Shown: positions 47,245 through 56,854 of the stretch, one piece after another
Layout: the number at the start of each line of letters is the position of its first letter
Position numbering within the stretch: position 1 is the stretch's first letter
From: Pectobacterium sp. A5351
GTDB taxonomy: Bacteria; Pseudomonadota; Gammaproteobacteria; Enterobacterales; Enterobacteriaceae
DNA length: 64,000 nt
Reading direction: 5' to 3'
NCBI RefSeq assembly: GCF_028335745.1
Contig: NZ_CP116477.1
Span: 1,550,001 to 1,614,000, forward strand
Notes under the pieces: model-generated
What the model was told of the DNA's origin: nothing
What the model saw: the letters and a program-made list of their open reading frames with translations, nothing else
Databases searched by the model: none
Position numbers and translations under genes: made by a program

Positions 47245-47760
47245 ATGTCTCTGCCAAAAAAACTTAAATACTTCAATCTGTTTATCGACGGTGACAACTA
47301 TTTCGGCCAGGTGCCGGAAGTGACACCGCCCAAACTCACGCGCAAGACGGAAGACTATCAGGCGGGCGGAATGCCTGGCTTTGTCGCGATTGACTTCGGT
47401 TTTGATGCGGGCGCGCTGGATATGGAAATCACCCTCGGCGGGCTGGATGCTGGCTTGTTGAAAAAGTGGGGCGTCTCCACTGTGGACGGTATGCAAACGC
47501 GCTTTGCAGGTTCATATCAGGATGAAGCCACAGGCGAAGCGGTGCCGTGTGAAATCCAGACGCGTGGCCGGTTTACCGAGCTTGACCCAGGCTCCGCCAA
47601 AGTGGGTGAAGATACGGCACATAAATACACCCTGAAAAATACCTACTTTAAGCTGACGATCAGCGGTGAAGAGGTCATGGAAGTGGATGTGCTGAACATG
47701 ATTTATAAAGTGGCCGGTGTCGATATGCTGGAAAAACACCGCGCTAACGTTGGGCTATAG
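47245..47760 (+). CDS. FII: Tail tube gpFII
   Basis: A 171-residue inner-tube protein (MSLPKKLKYFNLFIDGDNYF, LTISGEEVMEVDVLNMIYKV). It assembles into the tube inside the sheath. Ten bases after FI, GGGGTAAATC before the ATG. Confidence 0.95.
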   Translation: MSLPKKLKYFNLFIDGDNYFGQVPEVTPPKLTRKTEDYQAGGMPGFVAIDFGFDAGALDMEITLGGLDAGLLKKWGVSTVDGMQTRFAGSYQDEATGEAVPCEIQTRGRFTELDPGSAKVGEDTAHKYTLKNTYFKLTISGEEVMEVDVLNMIYKVAGVDMLEKHRANVGL

Positions 47761-47774
47761 AGGAATTTTTTACC

Positions 47775-48086
47775 ATGACTGAGAAACAAAATAACGTCGT
47801 CATTCTGCAAAACCCGATTGCGCGTAAAGGCGGTGACGTCAAAGAAGTCACTATTACTGGCGCGCTAAAGCAGGCCGGATCGCTGCGTGGGCTGAAGGTC
47901 TACGATGTGATGACGTCCGATGTGGATAGCCTGCTGACGTTGCTCCCGCGCGTTACCAGTCCGGCGCTGACGAAAGAAGAACTTACCACGATGGATACCT
48001 GGGACTTTTGCCAGCTCTCCAATGCGGTGGCCACTTTTTTGCAACCCTCTTCCCCAGCGAACGAGACGGGCGCGGTAACGGCGTAA
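47775..48086 (+). CDS. E: Tail assembly chaperone gpE
   Basis: A 103-residue acidic protein matching P2 gpE (QNPIARKGGDVKEVTITGAL, TMDTWDFCQLSNAVATFL). Short product of the E gene, made without frameshifting. AGAGGAATTTTTTACC precedes the ATG. Confidence 0.92.
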   Translation: MTEKQNNVVILQNPIARKGGDVKEVTITGALKQAGSLRGLKVYDVMTSDVDSLLTLLPRVTSPALTKEELTTMDTWDFCQLSNAVATFLQPSSPANETGAVTA

Positions 48087-48235
48087 TTCACTGCCCGTTT
48101 AACTGTGTTGAAGAGGTGATGGCCGACATCGCAGCAATTTTCCATTGGTTGCCGTCGGCGATGGATGCCATGCCAGTAGATGAACTGCTGGCATGGCGCA
48201 GCCGAGCGGCCGTTAGAAGCGGAAACTCGGAATGA
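47775..48235 (+). CDS. E+E': Frameshift product gpE+E' (join 47775..48041, 48041..48235)
   Basis: A -1 shift at T TTT TTG joins the first 89 residues of E to the E' frame (ATLFPSERDGRG ... MADIAAIFHWLPSAMDAMPV ... SGNSE), giving about 153 residues. The E' part closely follows P2 E'. In P2-like phages the long form wraps the tape measure during tail assembly. Its stop overlaps the T start. Confidence 0.9.
48035..48041 (+). promoter_or_regulatory. Slippery site T TTT TTG
   Basis: TTTTTTG in the frame ACT TTT TTG of gene E, the same heptamer as P2. Conserved programmed -1 frameshift. Confidence 0.92.
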
Positions 48236-51200
48236 CAGATCGCAATCTCAATATTCGCGTGGCGTTCAGCGCGATCAATAATATGGCTCGGCCCGTCAGT
48301 GCAGCACGTAGCGGCACTGCGGCGCTGGCCGATCAAATTAAATCCACGCAAAACACCCTCAACGGATTAGGACGGCAGGCCAGCAGCTTTGACCGCCTGA
48401 GCGCTGCATCGGCTAAAACAACCCGCGAACTAGAACAAGCTAAAGCCAAAGCCGCCGCGATGCGTGCCGAATTCGGTGCCGCCAGTGCGCGAACGGACGA
48501 ACAAAACGCGGCACTGAAACGGCAACGTGAGCTGATCAGGCAATTATCAACGGCTCAGACCAACGAAACCGAACAGTTAACACAGCTACGGGCAGAGCTG
48601 GCGCGGCACGGCGTGATACTCGATCGCAGCCGCAGGGCAACAGACCAGATTAGCGACCAAACCGCACGCTATAACCGCCAGTTAGCGGAACAGCAACGGC
48701 GGTTGGCGGCAGTGACGCAGGCGCGTACGCGCTACGATCGGATGCAGCAGACAGCGGGGAACCTGCGCAGCACAGGTGCAATGGCAATCGGTGCCAGTGC
48801 AGCCGGTGCGTATGTCGGTGCCAGAATGATGGCCCCTAATTTGCAATCAGATAAAAGCGGCGCGGTGATTGCTGCACAAAATGCCGAAGCCCCTGCAATG
48901 GGGTCGCAGTATTCGAAAATCATTAAAGGGATCAATAGTGCCGGTGTGAGCAATGACCTTGCCCAGATCGCCAGCACCGTATCGGCGGTGCGTAGCTCAC
49001 TGGGCGCATTAGGGGAAGTCGGTGAAGCGGAATTAGACCGGATCTCGCGCAAAGCGTTGGATATGCAATCTGTGCTCGGCGGCGATACAGCAGAACATAT
49101 CCAGATTGCCGCCATCATGATGAAGAATGGTCTGGCTCGCAGCAGCGATGACGCATTCGATTTGATGGCGGCGGGTATGCAACGCGTATCTACCCAGATG
49201 CGCGGCGAGTTACCTGAGATATTGCATGAGTATTCAACGCATTTCAGGAACATGGGCTACAGCGGTTCTGAAGCCATGACGCTACTAGTCAATATGGCGC
49301 AGCAAGGCAAATTCGCGCTGGATAAAACGGGCGATGCCGTCAAAGAGTTCTCAATCCGTGGCTCTGATATGTCCAAGTCCAGCATCGCGGCGTATGACGC
49401 CATCGGCTTGAATGCGAAGCGCGTGTCATCAGCCATCGCCAGCGGTGGCGCACAAGCACGTAACGCGATGCAGCAAACTGCGAAGGGGTTATTGAAGATT
49501 AAAGACCCAGCAGAGCGGGCAAATGCGGCCATTGCATTATTTGGCACACCGATAGAAGACCTGTCTATCGATCAGATCCCTAATTTCCTGTCAGCGTTGG
49601 CGAACACTAAAGACCAGTTCAGTGATGTCAGCGGAACAGCCGAACGAATGGGCAGTACGTTACGCGATAACCTGTCGGGGGATATCGACAAGCTGGGTGG
49701 CGCACTGAGTGGGCTACGTTTTGCCATCTTTGAAAATGATTCAGGTATTTTGCGTACGCTGGCTCAGAGCGCTACAGGGTTAGTGAATAGCGTCCGTGAG
49801 TGGGTAACGGCTAACCCTGAGTTGGCTCAAACGCTGCTCGTTGTTGTTGGCGGTGCACTGGCGCTCACCGCAGCCATCGGCACCATTTCTCTCGCGACCG
49901 GCATATTGATGGGGCCATTTTCCAAACTGCAACTTGGCCTATCCCTGTTAAGCGGTGGCAAGGGTATTGGCACCGTTACAAGTATGTTCAGCAGGCTTAG
50001 CGGCGTTATGACGGGTAGCCTGTCCAGCACTCGCGCGTGGGGGGGCATCCTTACCAGTATACGCAGTGGCATCGGTGGTATTGGCAATATCGCTCAAGGT
50101 GCTGGCCGTGCGTTGTTGATGGTATTCACTCAGCCAGGCGCGGCGCTATCGGCGCTGGGTAATGGCATGCGGATGCTGGCGACATCTGGATTTTCTGCGC
50201 TGAGTGGGTCAGGGATGGCAGTATTTAACATCTTGCGTACTGGCTTCATGTTGTTGCTCAGCCCAATCGGCATTATCGGCGCGGCAATCGTTGCGGCAGG
50301 TGTGTTGATTTACAAATACTGGGAACCGATTAAGGCGTTTTTCAGCGGTTTTTTCAGCGGTCTGAGCGCTGGTCTTGAACCGGTTAAACAATCTTTCTCA
50401 GCGTTATCACCGATTTTTGACGGGATCGGACAGGCTATTAGTGGCGTATGGGACTGGTTCAAAAAACTGTTTGAACCGGTCAATGCCTCATCTGAATCGC
50501 TGAAACAATGCACAGAAGCGGGGAAAGTATTTGGTGAAGTGGTCGGGATGGCGATTAGTGGCGTAGTCACTGTTATTTTAAAAGTCGCTGAAGGCATTGG
50601 TTGGATACTGGAAAAATTAGGGGTGATCCCTGAAGCCGCAAATGCCGCCGTCTCTGCATCAAATGCCATGAACGGCGCAATGCCGGAAAAAGGCTATGAG
50701 CCTAAAAAACCCGTGATGTACATATGGGATGAGAAACAAAAGAAAATGGTGGCGCAGGAATGGAAGCCACAGCCCCCCAAAGAAGCCGAGGCGGTTATTA
50801 AAACCGGTGAGGCAGCAAAACCACCGGCAGGCGAAGGCAATAAGCCTAAACAAACTGGGGCGTTGCAGGACCTGACGGGGAGCAATCCCAAAACAGAAAA
50901 AACAGGCAGCACAGCAAAGACCGAAGACAAGAAAGACCCGAACAAGCTGGGTGATATCATTTTTAAAAACGTACCGCCTGCCGTCATGCTGGCGAACGGC
51001 TATAGTGAATCACAGGTTATGCCTGCACAGCCCAAAATCCCCCTACTTGAGCGGGTGAAGCAAACCGCCGGCGTGCTGGCCGCGTCTGTCCTGCCGTTCA
51101 CCGTGCAACCTGCTGGGGCAGACGTTCCGGCTATCAATTCACCTGCAGCACAGATGAAAACGGCGATGTCTGCCGGTATGGCCAACACAGACAAATATGA

Positions 51201-51333
51201 AATCAATATCACGATTCAGGATGCACGCAGCCTTGATGAAGACAAACTCGTCGCCAGATTGCGGCGGGAAATAGACGATATTGAACGTCGTAAGCAGAGT
51301 CGCCAGCGCTCACAACTAACTGACCACGTATAG
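48232..51333 (+). CDS. T: Tape measure protein gpT
   Basis: A 1033-residue protein that sets tail length. N-terminal coiled coil rich in Ala/Glu/Arg (about 30-190), a TP901-type tape-measure domain (about 240-500), a hydrophobic membrane-active zone with several Gly-rich helices (about 530-720), then a Lys/Pro/Glu-rich linker and a charged C-terminus. Directly follows E'. Confidence 0.93.
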   Translation: MTDRNLNIRVAFSAINNMARPVSAARSGTAALADQIKSTQNTLNGLGRQASSFDRLSAASAKTTRELEQAKAKAAAMRAEFGAASARTDEQNAALKRQRELIRQLSTAQTNETEQLTQLRAELARHGVILDRSRRATDQISDQTARYNRQLAEQQRRLAAVTQARTRYDRMQQTAGNLRSTGAMAIGASAAGAYVGARMMAPNLQSDKSGAVIAAQNAEAPAMGSQYSKIIKGINSAGVSNDLAQIASTVSAVRSSLGALGEVGEAELDRISRKALDMQSVLGGDTAEHIQIAAIMMKNGLARSSDDAFDLMAAGMQRVSTQMRGELPEILHEYSTHFRNMGYSGSEAMTLLVNMAQQGKFALDKTGDAVKEFSIRGSDMSKSSIAAYDAIGLNAKRVSSAIASGGAQARNAMQQTAKGLLKIKDPAERANAAIALFGTPIEDLSIDQIPNFLSALANTKDQFSDVSGTAERMGSTLRDNLSGDIDKLGGALSGLRFAIFENDSGILRTLAQSATGLVNSVREWVTANPELAQTLLVVVGGALALTAAIGTISLATGILMGPFSKLQLGLSLLSGGKGIGTVTSMFSRLSGVMTGSLSSTRAWGGILTSIRSGIGGIGNIAQGAGRALLMVFTQPGAALSALGNGMRMLATSGFSALSGSGMAVFNILRTGFMLLLSPIGIIGAAIVAAGVLIYKYWEPIKAFFSGFFSGLSAGLEPVKQSFSALSPIFDGIGQAISGVWDWFKKLFEPVNASSESLKQCTEAGKVFGEVVGMAISGVVTVILKVAEGIGWILEKLGVIPEAANAAVSASNAMNGAMPEKGYEPKKPVMYIWDEKQKKMVAQEWKPQPPKEAEAVIKTGEAAKPPAGEGNKPKQTGALQDLTGSNPKTEKTGSTAKTEDKKDPNKLGDIIFKNVPPAVMLANGYSESQVMPAQPKIPLLERVKQTAGVLAASVLPFTVQPAGADVPAINSPAAQMKTAMSAGMANTDKYEINITIQDARSLDEDKLVARLRREIDDIERRKQSRQRSQLTDHV

Positions 51334-51343
51334 GGCTTTTATC

Positions 51344-51766
51344 ATGATGATGATACTGGGTATGTTCGTTTTCATGCGGCAGACTGCGCCGTACCAATCC
51401 CTGAGCCATGACAGCAGTTGGAGGCATGTTAAAAATGACCGAGTCGGCAAATCCCCGCGTTATCAGTACATCGGCGCGGGTGAAGATAAAATCACGCTGG
51501 CCGGTGAACTGTATCCTGAAATAACCGGCGGTGATGTGTCACTAAACGTGCTGCAAACGATGGCCTACACAGGGAAAGCCTGGCCGCTAATCGAGGGGAC
51601 GGGGAATATCTACGGTATGTATGTGATAACCAGCATCAACGAAACCCGCTCTGAGTTCTTTAATGACGGTAAAGCACGGCATATCTCATTTACGCTAAAT
51701 CTTGAGCGGGTTAGCGAGGATTTGCGGGAAATGCTGGGTGATATGGATATCGGCTTACCCTTGTGA
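51344..51766 (+). CDS. U: Tail completion protein gpU
   Basis: A 140-residue tail-terminator protein of P2 type (ILGMFVFMRQTAPYQSLSHD, GKAWPLIEGTGNIYGMYVIT). Shorter at the C-terminus than P2 gpU (about 160), ending LGDMDIGLPL. In P2 gene D follows at once; here a terminator and the convergent tail-fibre genes follow. The short end may be natural to this lineage or a mark of the inversion. Confidence 0.9.
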   Translation: MMMILGMFVFMRQTAPYQSLSHDSSWRHVKNDRVGKSPRYQYIGAGEDKITLAGELYPEITGGDVSLNVLQTMAYTGKAWPLIEGTGNIYGMYVITSINETRSEFFNDGKARHISFTLNLERVSEDLREMLGDMDIGLPL

Positions 51767-51787
51767 CACAGACGCTTTTAACTGTGC

Positions 51788-51829
51788 TCGATAAAAAAAG
51801 CCCACTGTCTCGCTAACAGTGGGCTTCGC
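51788..51829. terminator. Terminator between U and the tail-fibre genes
   Basis: AAGCCCACTGT-ctcgcta-ACAGTGGGCTT, A-rich before and CGCTTT after; long stem, best on the minus strand (TTTTTTATCG follows). Confidence 0.85.
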
Positions 51830-51921
51830 TTTCCCTGATGGCTCATTATTATTTTAAAACCAACAACATAATGACATCTGGGATGGTTATTTTATAAACG
51901 TTTATACAGATCGATTATGCG

Positions 51922-52563
51922 TTATTGATCGGTTGTAGCGATCAATTTACTATCCGGCACAGTCGGCCAGTTGATATCAGCACTATTCACATCAACACGG
52001 CTCAGCAACACGGCATAGGTCTGCCACACCGTCAGCGCGGCTTTCTCTTCATCGGTCGCAATGTCCAGATTGACCGCATAGGTCAGTTCATTAATGCGCG
52101 ATGTTGCTGCCGCTTTACGTGAGGCTAACTCGCTCTGCGCCGCTTTTACTGTTGCCGCTGCCTGCGCTACTTTGTCGATCACCCATTTTTTCCCGTTCCA
52201 GATGTCAAACTCGGTGGCAGGTTTCAGCAACGTGGCGTTATTAGGCAATTCGCCAAACTGTGTAACCGTCTGCGGCTGGCGCGTTTCCGTGCTGTAAATG
52301 ATTTGACCGCGATAGTCTGGCACCTGCTCCCATGATTTACCGTCAGCCGTTCGGCGCAATGCTTGTCCGACTGGCGGTAATTCCGGTTCGTCTGCGTAGC
52401 TGTCAGCGGGCAAACCAACACCCAGCATGACGTACTCGTAACTCGCTGACTGATATTCGCGTGTCGTTGGGTTAACGTGATAAACCGTAATCCAGCCTGC
52501 ATTGATGGCTAACCCATGTTCGTTCAGTTCGGCGTTTTTGATTTGTGTTGAATAGTTGCTCAT
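51922..52563 (-). CDS. G: Tail fibre assembly protein (gpG/Tfa-like)
   Basis: A 213-residue chaperone for the tail fibre (YGTRE-type N-terminus replaced by HGLAINAGWITVYHVNPTT; QPQTVTQFGELPNNATLLKP; coiled KAAQSELASRKAAATSRINE; VDINSADINWPTVP-like end). Stop-start contact with the fibre gene means coupled translation. Confidence 0.85.
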   Translation of the reverse strand: MSNYSTQIKNAELNEHGLAINAGWITVYHVNPTTREYQSASYEYVMLGVGLPADSYADEPELPPVGQALRRTADGKSWEQVPDYRGQIIYSTETRQPQTVTQFGELPNNATLLKPATEFDIWNGKKWVIDKVAQAAATVKAAQSELASRKAAATSRINELTYAVNLDIATDEEKAALTVWQTYAVLLSRVDVNSADINWPTVPDSKLIATTDQ

Positions 52564-54989
52564 TATGCGGCTCTCACGATGTAGTTAAGTGCGATGTTGC
52601 GGGGGCGTGTTTCGTTTCCACCCGTTTCTGCGGTCGGCAACGTAAATATTGTTGGTTCGATAGTGTTACCGCCGTTTGCTATGTGGTCATTTAACGCACC
52701 GGATTCTGCGTACATTTGCCAGTCGGTCGCGTGCGAGTGCGATTTGAACATATCCGATTGCGCTGACATCAACGCCCGCCCAGCATCAACTCCACGCCCA
52801 TCATCCCAGCCGCGAACGAATTCGCCGCGTAAATCAGGCAGGAAACCGCTCGGATAACGGGATGCAAGAACAGGGTATTGCACTGTGTCGAACTGTTGAC
52901 CGTTGCATTTTAGCCAGCCCGCTGGCGCTACTGCGCCAGGGAACAACTGCGGCATTCCAACCAACTCAGATGTAGGCATTGCGCCGATTGTTGACGGGGT
53001 GAGGTTTCCTGAATGATATAACTTGACTGCACCTAACCATCCATTACTCGTCTTTTTACGTAACGTAAAATAGTCATACGAACCGCCCGTCATATCTTCA
53101 TCAGCAAGAATCCACCCCCAATCATGCCCATCATGCCCACCCCCAGAGCGGTGGCGTACTGATAAAAACGATGCCCAGCCAGACCCTTCAAATTCAACTG
53201 AACCACATAAATTATTTCCAGAGCGGTCACATACATAGAGCCAGTCAGCAATAGTCGCAAACTTGGTCGTTATTGCGTTTCCGACAGCACCCGTTTCCAT
53301 GCCGCTGCCGCCGTACTCCTTGCGCAGCGGTAACGTAAAGTCACCTTCAGTCCAGACCCTTGCAGAATTCACAAGAAGTTTACTAGCGGTGATATTCAGC
53401 AGTGATAAGGATTCGCCAGGTGCAGGCGGCGGGGCAGCAATACGGACGTTATAGTCAGTGCTTTGTTTTCCATCTGTATGAAAATCAACATAACAATATG
53501 ATGGGGTGCCGTTCGTTCCGCCGTACTCAATGACATAATCACCATTTACATTAGGTTCATTGATTTCAATGATTCGAGTCGGGATACGAGTTGTACTAGC
53601 ATGAGACACGACGGGCGTTACCCAGCCCTGCCAATTACCATTACTCAAGACAACACATGCCGTTCGGGACGGATTGGTCACATCTACAATGCTCAGTACG
53701 CCGAACCCGTCAGCCGATGATTTCCATTCAATAATGCTAGGACCAAAACCAGCAGGTAACCCCGTCACGTTAGCGGAATCACATTGATACAAGTCTGACG
53801 GGCGATTCGTTTTAAAATAGTCTTGGATATTGACGTCGCGTAATTGCACGGCTTTTCCGCCCCACGCAGATTCGATTATCCCGATGTTTTTACGGAACAA
53901 TGCAGGATTGGGGATATCCGCGCCGTTCTGGTCTTTTGCCAACTTGCCAGCAATCGCATTCAACATCGAAGTGGAAAAGTTCGGGTCATTCCCCAGCGCG
54001 TTAGCCAGCTCTTGCAGCGTATCCAGTGCCGCAGGGGAACCGTTTACCAATGCAGCTACCGCTGCTTTTACAAAGGCTGTGGTCGCTATTTGCGTATCAT
54101 TTGCCGCTGCTCCGGCGGTTGGTGCTGTCGGCGTTCCGGTCAGTGCGGGACTGACTTTTGGCGCGTATTGGGTGTGCGGATCTACCGCTGACGCATGAGC
54201 ATTCAACTGATTGGCTGCATCAGCCTTAACGTTAGCAATCGCATTCAGCATCGTTATCGAAAAGTTCGGGTCATTGCCGAGCGCGTTAGCCAGTTCTTGC
54301 AGCGTATCCAGTGCGGCAGGAGAGCCGTTAACCAATGCCGCGAGTGCCGCTTTCACAAAGGCCGTGGTTGCCAGTTGCGTGTCATTCGATGCCTGCGTAG
54401 CTGTAGGTGCCGTGGGTTTACCTGTAAGGGTTGGACTGGCCTTTGGCGCGTACTGCGGGTGAGGATCAGCCGAGGCAAGGTGCAGCTTCATCAGATTATC
54501 CGCATAGGCTTTCACCTCAATCACTGCGTTATCTACATAACTCCGCGTTGCAAGCACGATAGCTGGATCGATTTTCAGCGTCACAGCATCGGTACTGCTG
54601 ACAATCAGGATCATGCGCACGGTCTGGATGCGGCCGCTACCTTCCTGTAGCTGCGGCTTGTACGTCTCAGGGCAGTTGGCGATAGCAATCAAATTGCCGT
54701 CATCGTCAAACAGGCCGATTTCACGTATCCACCATCCTCCCTCGGTTTCTGGGATCACTTGCTCGGCAATAATCTGACTAGGGTTTTTCGTGTCAACACT
54801 CAGAGTGTTGATAGCCGCCCTACGTTTTTCGTTTATCAACGCGATTTGTGTCGGATTCGGTGTCGGCAATACGCCGCCGCCGTCACCCACGGCCATCTGG
54901 GTGATGTTCAGGCGGCTACCCAGCGCGGTAGCGTTAGCCAGTCTGGCCGCGCCGATGTTGGTTAACAGGGCAAAAAATTTTGCACTCAT
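52563..54989 (-). CDS. H: Tail fibre gpH (receptor-binding)
   Basis: An 808-residue fibre. N-terminal P2-type attachment domain (DUF3751-like, residues 1-160, SAKFFALLTNIGAARLANAT), two near-identical 78-residue repeats (175-252, 270-347), a variable shaft, and a tail-collar tip at the C-terminus (GMPQLFPGAVAPAGWLKCNG, FLPDLRGEFVRGWDDGRG, NIALNYIVRAA). It determines host range. Overlaps I by 4 bases. Confidence 0.93.
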   Translation of the reverse strand: MSAKFFALLTNIGAARLANATALGSRLNITQMAVGDGGGVLPTPNPTQIALINEKRRAAINTLSVDTKNPSQIIAEQVIPETEGGWWIREIGLFDDDGNLIAIANCPETYKPQLQEGSGRIQTVRMILIVSSTDAVTLKIDPAIVLATRSYVDNAVIEVKAYADNLMKLHLASADPHPQYAPKASPTLTGKPTAPTATQASNDTQLATTAFVKAALAALVNGSPAALDTLQELANALGNDPNFSITMLNAIANVKADAANQLNAHASAVDPHTQYAPKVSPALTGTPTAPTAGAAANDTQIATTAFVKAAVAALVNGSPAALDTLQELANALGNDPNFSTSMLNAIAGKLAKDQNGADIPNPALFRKNIGIIESAWGGKAVQLRDVNIQDYFKTNRPSDLYQCDSANVTGLPAGFGPSIIEWKSSADGFGVLSIVDVTNPSRTACVVLSNGNWQGWVTPVVSHASTTRIPTRIIEINEPNVNGDYVIEYGGTNGTPSYCYVDFHTDGKQSTDYNVRIAAPPPAPGESLSLLNITASKLLVNSARVWTEGDFTLPLRKEYGGSGMETGAVGNAITTKFATIADWLYVCDRSGNNLCGSVEFEGSGWASFLSVRHRSGGGHDGHDWGWILADEDMTGGSYDYFTLRKKTSNGWLGAVKLYHSGNLTPSTIGAMPTSELVGMPQLFPGAVAPAGWLKCNGQQFDTVQYPVLASRYPSGFLPDLRGEFVRGWDDGRGVDAGRALMSAQSDMFKSHSHATDWQMYAESGALNDHIANGGNTIEPTIFTLPTAETGGNETRPRNIALNYIVRAA
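53949..54182 (-). repeat. Tail-fibre repeat unit 2
   Basis: Residues 270-347 of gpH (DPHTQYAPKVSPALTGTPTA ...). Near-identical at protein level to unit 1, including an exact stretch LDTLQELANALGNDPNFS. Arose by tandem duplication. Confidence 0.9.
54234..54467 (-). repeat. Tail-fibre repeat unit 1
   Basis: Residues 175-252 of gpH (DPHPQYAPKASPTLTGKPTA ...). Repeat period is 95 codons. Confidence 0.9.
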
Positions 54990-55609
54990 GCGGTTATGCT
55001 CACGTTGTCGATTAAATGAAGTGCTGCGCCTGTCACATCCAGACCGGACACAGTAATAGTTTCAGGGAAATAGGGATAAATGGTCAGGTCGTCACCGCCG
55101 TAGGACATGGCCGCGACATAGGCCGCGCCTTGTGTGTCGAGGTTGATATTCAGCCCCAGCAGGTGACGGGACGCGGGTTTGGCGTCGGCAATCAGCCGCT
55201 CCAGCTCGTAAAAGGTTTCTTCGGTGATTCCGCTATCCTGCACGCCAATGTCCAGCCGGAACGTGCCAGGCTCTTCGCCGTTCTGCCACCATTCGATAAT
55301 TCTGATCAGGTAGCCGAACGGCTCAACAACGCGACGCAGTGCGCCGACAGTGCCTTTGTGGCGATGAATGAACCAGGCGTCTTTTATCGCCTGCCGCTTG
55401 ATGATTTCAGGCCATTTTTCATCCCAACGATCAACAGAGAATGCCCATGCGAGATAGGGCAGTAGGCCTGACGGGCAGCTGTCTGGATCACATAACTGGC
55501 GTAACGGGATCGGCGTGCGGGATAATTCTGCGCAGGCTTTTGCGGCGGCAATTTCCAGATCAGACGAACCGACGGGTAACAGGCTGTTATTCATCTGAGC
55601 CCCCGACAC
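54986..55609 (-). CDS. I: Tail protein gpI (baseplate)
   Basis: A 207-residue P2 gpI relative (LPVGSSDLEIAAAKACAELS, LPYLAWAFSVDRWDEKWPEI). It connects the baseplate to the tail fibres. Overlaps J by 23 bases. Confidence 0.93.
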   Translation of the reverse strand: MSGAQMNNSLLPVGSSDLEIAAAKACAELSRTPIPLRQLCDPDSCPSGLLPYLAWAFSVDRWDEKWPEIIKRQAIKDAWFIHRHKGTVGALRRVVEPFGYLIRIIEWWQNGEEPGTFRLDIGVQDSGITEETFYELERLIADAKPASRHLLGLNINLDTQGAAYVAAMSYGGDDLTIYPYFPETITVSGLDVTGAALHLIDNVSITA

Positions 55610-56501
55610 TCAGCACCCAGCTATCGCAGTAAGACGCCTGGCTCTTATCCAGCACGATATCTTCTACAGGGCTTTCCAAATCAACGCGTTGCACGCCCTC
55701 AACATGGAGTGCGGCAAAGATGGCAGAGCGGCGAATATCACGGCCTAACCGATGCTGTGCAGTGATATACGCCTGCAATCGTGTTTCTGCTGCAATTCGG
55801 ATCGGCTCAGCTTCAGGCCCTGGATAGACGTACAACGTTGCGGCAATTTCATAAGCAATGATGGCGGCGGATTGAACGGTTACACGGTCTGCAACCGGCC
55901 GCACATTCTCGGCGTTCAGTGCAGCATTAACGGCTTGCAATAGCTCATCACTGGCGCTGCCATTTCCTTCACGTGACAGCACGGTTACCGTGACGGCGGC
56001 AGGGCTGGGGCTAACTGCTCTGGCGTCAGCTACTCGCCCATCGGCACTACGTGCGTGAAACTCATAGGCTGCGGTTGGCCCCGCGACGCTTAATCCCTCA
56101 AATGCCTGTTGTGTGCGGGTGCGTAGGTCAGCATCGGATTCCATGACTGCTTCAACAGGTGGGATCGCCGTTGTATCTTCTGCGGTGATAACCAGTCGCT
56201 GCACGTTAACGTTAGCAGCAAGCTGATCAAGGTCATTTCCGGCGGCGTAGGCCAGCATGTTAGCGCTGGCCGCTTCATTAACCCGCTGGCGCAATAACAA
56301 TTCATGATAAACAGACAGTTGCAGCAACTTGGTTAGCGGCTCGGATTCCAGTAATAGCGTGCGCGTGATGGCATCCCGTTGCTCGACTGGAAACAGGGCA
56401 ATAAACATCGCTTTACGTTCCGCATACAACGCTTCGTAGTCCAGCGTTTCAACGACATCAGGGGCAGGCAGCAGGGATAAATCAATCAATCCGCTCATCA
56501 T
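55587..56501 (-). CDS. J: Baseplate wedge protein gpJ
   Basis: A 304-residue Mu gp47/P2 J baseplate protein (VETLDYEALYAERKAMFIAL, ANMLAYAAGNDLDQLAANVN, SDADLRTRTQQAFEGLSVAG). It forms the wedge around the spike. Overlaps W by 4 bases. Confidence 0.94.
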   Translation of the reverse strand: MMSGLIDLSLLPAPDVVETLDYEALYAERKAMFIALFPVEQRDAITRTLLLESEPLTKLLQLSVYHELLLRQRVNEAASANMLAYAAGNDLDQLAANVNVQRLVITAEDTTAIPPVEAVMESDADLRTRTQQAFEGLSVAGPTAAYEFHARSADGRVADARAVSPSPAAVTVTVLSREGNGSASDELLQAVNAALNAENVRPVADRVTVQSAAIIAYEIAATLYVYPGPEAEPIRIAAETRLQAYITAQHRLGRDIRRSAIFAALHVEGVQRVDLESPVEDIVLDKSQASYCDSWVLSVGGSDE

Positions 56502-56854
56502 GCCCCCTGTAGTGAAATGGTGGCGCTAAATGCCGCCAGATTGTCTGTGCGCTGTGCCTGAAGTGTGACTGCAACGAGTCCGGCACCACGGGTTTCCAGC
56601 GTGATTTTTGTTGGGGTAATACGCGGCTCCCAACGCATTAATGCGCTGTAGATCGCTGACGTTATCTTGAGCTTGATTGCTGGCTCGTGAGGTTCGTCAA
56701 TCAGCGAAAAAAGCTGTGAACCGTAACTGCGCCGCATTAGGCGGCTACCAACAGGGGTGATTAAAATATCGCGTACTGACTGGCTAATATGCTCATCATC
56801 AGTAATTGCACGTCCGTTACTGGCGTTCATGCCGATGTATTTTTCATTGCTCAT
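56498..56854 (-). CDS. W: Baseplate protein gpW (lysozyme-like/gp25 family)
   Basis: A 118-residue gp25-like baseplate protein (YIGMNASNGRAITDDEHISQ, LITPVGSRLMRRSYGSQLF). Overlaps V by 4 bases. Confidence 0.93.
   Translation of the reverse strand: MSNEKYIGMNASNGRAITDDEHISQSVRDILITPVGSRLMRRSYGSQLFSLIDEPHEPAIKLKITSAIYSALMRWEPRITPTKITLETRGAGLVAVTLQAQRTDNLAAFSATISLQGA

Noticed and set aside
45886..51921. Mu/P1-type invertible segment with its own invertase
   Set aside because: No inverted repeats were seen at the two breakpoints and no DNA invertase gene is in the window, so I treat it as a fixed inversion.
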